DNA from: Paraglaciecola sp. L3A3
GTDB taxonomy: Bacteria > Pseudomonadota > Gammaproteobacteria > Enterobacterales > Alteromonadaceae
Length of the DNA stretch: 64,000 nucleotides
Assembly (NCBI RefSeq): GCF_009796765.1
Contig: NZ_CP047023.1
Span: forward strand, 3,889,501 to 3,953,500
Reading direction: 5' to 3'
Shown: one piece after another, positions 62,658 to 64,000 of the stretch
Position numbering within the stretch: position 1 is the stretch's first letter
Layout of the letters: the number at the start of each line of letters is the position of its first letter
Made by a program: the position numbers and the translations under genes
The notes under the pieces: generated by a model
What the model was told of the DNA's origin: nothing
Database searches by the model: none
What the model saw: the letters and a program-made list of their open reading frames with translations, nothing else

Positions 62658-63025
62658 TGGATTTTCAATTTCAAACCGATATTACCGGCCTACCCATAGC
62701 TAAATGCGATATAGAATGTGAGGCTTTTGGCGATTGGTTAAGTCATGATTTAAGTGTCGACCAAGGTCAAATAGACGAATTATTAGAAAAAATAGACCAG
62801 TTGCTAAATAAAAAACTTATCCAGTACACATTCATAGGCAAAATTTATCATCTAGTTTTCGAAAGCGACGAAGTCGAATTAATCCTCAATAACAGTGATG
62901 TCAGTAGCAGCGAATTTAGCGAACAAATATCAGATCAACAAATCACAGGCTGCGGCTTAATCGACTTACAAAACTTACTGCTAGAATGGAAAAGTTTCAC
63001 ATCGTTAAAAGGCAGAATACTCTAA
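62657..63025 (+). CDS. yacL: YacL-like protein, UPF0231 family
   Basis: 122 acidic residues. DFQFQTDITGLPIAKCDIEC corresponds to the [20 protein letters not shown] start of E. coli YacL, and ITGCGLIDLQNLLLEWKSF to its LCGVEDFLQVVAAYRNF end. Unknown function, found in gammaproteobacteria. Coupled to the YgjP-like gene by a one-base overlap. Confidence 0.82.
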   Translation: MDFQFQTDITGLPIAKCDIECEAFGDWLSHDLSVDQGQIDELLEKIDQLLNKKLIQYTFIGKIYHLVFESDEVELILNNSDVSSSEFSEQISDQQITGCGLIDLQNLLLEWKSFTSLKGRIL

Positions 63026-63159
63026 CCAGAGACTGAGTGAAGCAGTATGGAATGCAACAGAAAAGACTACAAAGCTAAAGCGTTGACAAGAACGGTTCTG
63101 AGAAAACAGATACTAGCTAGCACTCTTTTGCCCACATATATAAATTAACATGTAATTAA
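63026..63159. other. Convergent gap with phrase-like sequence
   Basis: Contains CTGAGTGAAGCAGTATGGAA, AAAAGACTACAAAGCTAAAG and AGATACTAGCTAGCACTC, related to the phrases of the large mosaic blocks. No terminator recognised. Confidence 0.5.
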
Positions 63160-64000
63160 TTAACACCCATTCTCGGCTTTAATTTTCATAAACTGTTTTT
63201 GATATTGCAGTGGACTTAAGCCCGTTACTTTCTTAAATACCGTACTAAAATAACTCGGATTTTTAAAACCAACAGCAGTAGATGTTTCATTCACTGAATA
63301 CTGCTTTAATATAAGTTTAGCCTGCTGAATACGGTAATTAGTAATGAAGTGGTTGGGGGTTTCATTTTTTACTTTTTTGAAAGTACGACTTAAATATGAC
63401 TCACTGACATTACAGCTATGAGCAATATCTGTCAGTTCTATATCACTACTATAATGTCGAGTAATATAATCAATGGCATTAGCCACCAGCTCTTTATTAC
63501 CTTTTGTTGGCCGATTGGCTAAAAGTTTCGACAACTCTATCGCTTCATCTTTAGCAAGTTGTTTAATATCTTGGCTATTATCACTCAATTGAATGACATT
63601 TAACTTGTCAGAACTATTACGCAACAACTGCTCGCTGTCGCCTCCATGCTCAATAGTCGAGTGGGTTAATAAAATTAAAATGTCTTTAATTTTGCCTTTA
63701 TAGTCGTCAATATCACACTCTGCATTCACTTCTAGCTTATCTATGAGTTTCATCACATCGGGCTGAAGATTCTGCTCATCACTATCAATCAGCTGCTGTA
63801 ACTCTTCCTTTAAACTACCGGCCTGCACTTGCATGGCTTTGATATCTTGATAGACAGCCCAACACCAGCACAATGCAGTAATAAAAGAACCGGCATTCAG
63901 TAGCCAAAACTGATTGGTGATCTCACCCACAATAAATGCCAAACCTAAGGCCAATGAACTAAACAAAAATAATAAAGTGGTTTTAGATCTGACTTTATTT
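63160..64000 (-). CDS. Membrane-tethered AraC-family regulator (5' end outside window)
   Basis: The frame stays open to the window edge, so only the C-terminal ~280 residues are seen; a TTG at 63966 is not taken as the start. The visible N-terminus has two membrane helices (LLFLFSSLALGLAFIVGE and FWLLNAGSFITALCWCWAVY), then a helical linker and a C-terminal AraC DNA-binding domain with both helix-turn-helix parts: IELTDIAHSCNVSESYLSRT and STAVGFKNPSYFSTVFKKVT. Related regulators in marine bacteria sit near carbohydrate or transport genes; its target is beyond the window. Confidence 0.88.
   Translation of the reverse strand, partial: NKVRSKTTLLFLFSSLALGLAFIVGEITNQFWLLNAGSFITALCWCWAVYQDIKAMQVQAGSLKEELQQLIDSDEQNLQPDVMKLIDKLEVNAECDIDDYKGKIKDILILLTHSTIEHGGDSEQLLRNSSDKLNVIQLSDNSQDIKQLAKDEAIELSKLLANRPTKGNKELVANAIDYITRHYSSDIELTDIAHSCNVSESYLSRTFKKVKNETPNHFITNYRIQQAKLILKQYSVNETSTAVGFKNPSYFSTVFKKVTGLSPLQYQKQFMKIKAENGC

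Overview
The window looks like chromosomal DNA of a marine, polysaccharide-degrading gammaproteobacterium of the Alteromonadales, most like Paraglaciecola/Glaciecola. I infer this from the AT-rich base composition, the mnmC/yfcL/epmC neighbourhood, the Proteobacteria-type carbohydrate loci (large TonB-dependent receptors without SusD), the alginate lyases and sulfatases, and the BtuB/TonB, YgjP, YacL and MtfA proteins. There is no prophage, CRISPR array, tRNA or rRNA that I can see.

Layout. 1-8.9 kb is housekeeping: the end of mnmC, an SGNH hydrolase, a periplasmic binding protein, an epmC-kinase-yfcL operon, and a three-gene run with a thioesterase and a retropepsin-like protease. Two decayed genes lie here (a DUF885 protein and serB). 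9.3-12.8 kb is a large modular PL6 alginate lyase under palindromic GntR-type operators. 12.8-15.6 kb holds a PqqD-like protein, a lasso-peptide B2-like protease and an ABC exporter, without a cyclase or a visible precursor. 16-21.8 kb is a cobalamin riboswitch-btuB-tonB-ECF sigma-membrane protein series followed by an unknown 477-residue protein. 22.4-24.5 kb has a CstA-family transporter and an OsmC protein.

25.2-50.3 kb is the main polysaccharide-utilisation region: two TonB-dependent receptors, a GH2 enzyme, three sulfatases, a GH97 enzyme, an esterase, a PL7 alginate lyase, a beta-propeller glycosidase and a large clan GH-A-like enzyme. The set suits a sulfated, galactose-containing algal glycan plus alginate; the exact substrate is inferred. 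The clan GH-A-like enzyme ends in a dockerin-like domain, and the next gene, 13 bases away, encodes a small secreted cohesin-like protein with a PEP-CTERM-like membrane anchor. Together they could be a one-enzyme surface docking system, which I consider the most interesting item.

50.5-64 kb carries signalling and miscellaneous genes: a diguanylate cyclase, a binding protein, a BLUF photoreceptor, MtfA, a 1660-residue TPR protein with an embedded C39-like peptidase domain, a divergent IclR/PhyH pair, YgjP, YacL and a membrane-tethered AraC regulator cut by the window edge. Across the window many intergenic gaps are built from a small set of recurring sequence phrases (palindromic modules plus low-complexity phrases) joined in varying order; these explain several spurious open frames.
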